DNA of 43,764 nt from Iphinoe sp. HA4291-MV1 (GTDB lineage: Bacteria; Cyanobacteriota; Cyanobacteriia; Cyanobacteriales; Nostocaceae). The stretch covers positions 1 to 43,764 of the forward strand of contig JAHHHH010000067.1 of NCBI GenBank assembly GCA_019359415.1, in the 5' to 3' direction. The position numbers and the translations under genes were made by a program. Below are positions 43,715-43,764 of this stretch, one piece after another (the stretch's first letter is position 1; each line of letters opens with the position of its first letter). The notes under the pieces are model-generated. The model was not told the origin of the DNA, did not search any database, and worked only from the letters and a program-made list of their open reading frames with translations.

Positions 43715-43764
43715 ATGGCGAAAAAGAAATACATTGTCTCTCTAACAAGCTTTGAGCGAGAAGT
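43715..43764 (+). CDS. IS630-family transposase start (partial)
   Basis: ATG 43715 opens MAKKKYIVSLTSFERE, the usual N-terminus of cyanobacterial IS630-type transposases (normally '...SLTxEERE'). It runs off the right edge. About 70 bases upstream, TAGTAGTCTGTCAGCCTTGA may be the left end of the element. Such transposases could be the source that mobilises TATAG-ended MITEs, although the end sequences differ here. Confidence 0.65.
   Translation, partial: MAKKKYIVSLTSFERE

Overview
The window comes from a cyanobacterium, most likely a filamentous, heterocyst-forming one (Nostocales). Evidence: many HIP1 octamers (GCGATCGC), short tandem heptamer repeats, a carboxysome shell gene (ccmP-like), a helical carotenoid protein, Psb34, a mycosporine-like amino acid (MAA) locus, pentapeptide-repeat proteins and DUF6335. 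I cannot fix the genus. No phage or plasmid backbone is visible; it reads as a chromosomal accessory region rich in decayed genes and small repeats.

Layout. 0-3 kb: end of an unknown gene, a small hypothetical, then a minus-strand operon of lipoprotein, NRAMP-like transporter and two PRC-barrel proteins. 3-8 kb: stress-type genes (helical carotenoid protein, broken short-chain dehydrogenase, DUF6335, DUF2267, a PfpI/ferritin-like fusion, a secreted protein with a repeated motif) and a miniature inverted-repeat element (MITE). 8.4-15.1 kb: Tat-type oxidoreductase, cupin, ureE, flavin amine oxidase, CcmP, pentapeptide protein, CIA30-like protein. 15.1-22.3 kb (minus strand): a rearranged MAA locus. 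mysC and mysD are intact, but mysA and mysB are joined out of frame by a deletion. An EamA transporter exists as two complementary truncated copies, and there are tails of a TauD-type oxygenase and of NRPS adenylation and thioesterase domains. 23-26.3 kb: small proteins and a DUF815 ATPase.

26.4-34.5 kb holds the most system-like group: a membrane coiled-coil protein with a TerB-C-like tail, a DUF2791/BrxD-like P-loop ATPase and, after about 3 kb of inserted debris (MITE, secreted protein, broken STAND ATPase), a large Lhr/BrxHI-like helicase that carries an in-frame repeat insertion. No methylase, PglZ or BrxL is present, so this is a reduced BREX-like or Ter-associated DNA-processing module rather than BREX.

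34.6-43.8 kb: a deleted IS1-family element, rtcB, a methyltransferase/HAD pair overlapping by 4 bases, tRNA-Ala(CGC), a probable toxin-antitoxin pair, a TnpB remnant cut by a MITE, a TPR protein, psb34 with its terminator, and the start of an IS630-type transposase at the right edge.

The main story is erosion. Deletions, MITEs and palindromic repeats have cut an MAA/NRPS locus and separated a defence-like ATPase from its helicase. All calls come from reading translations and motifs; no database search was run.
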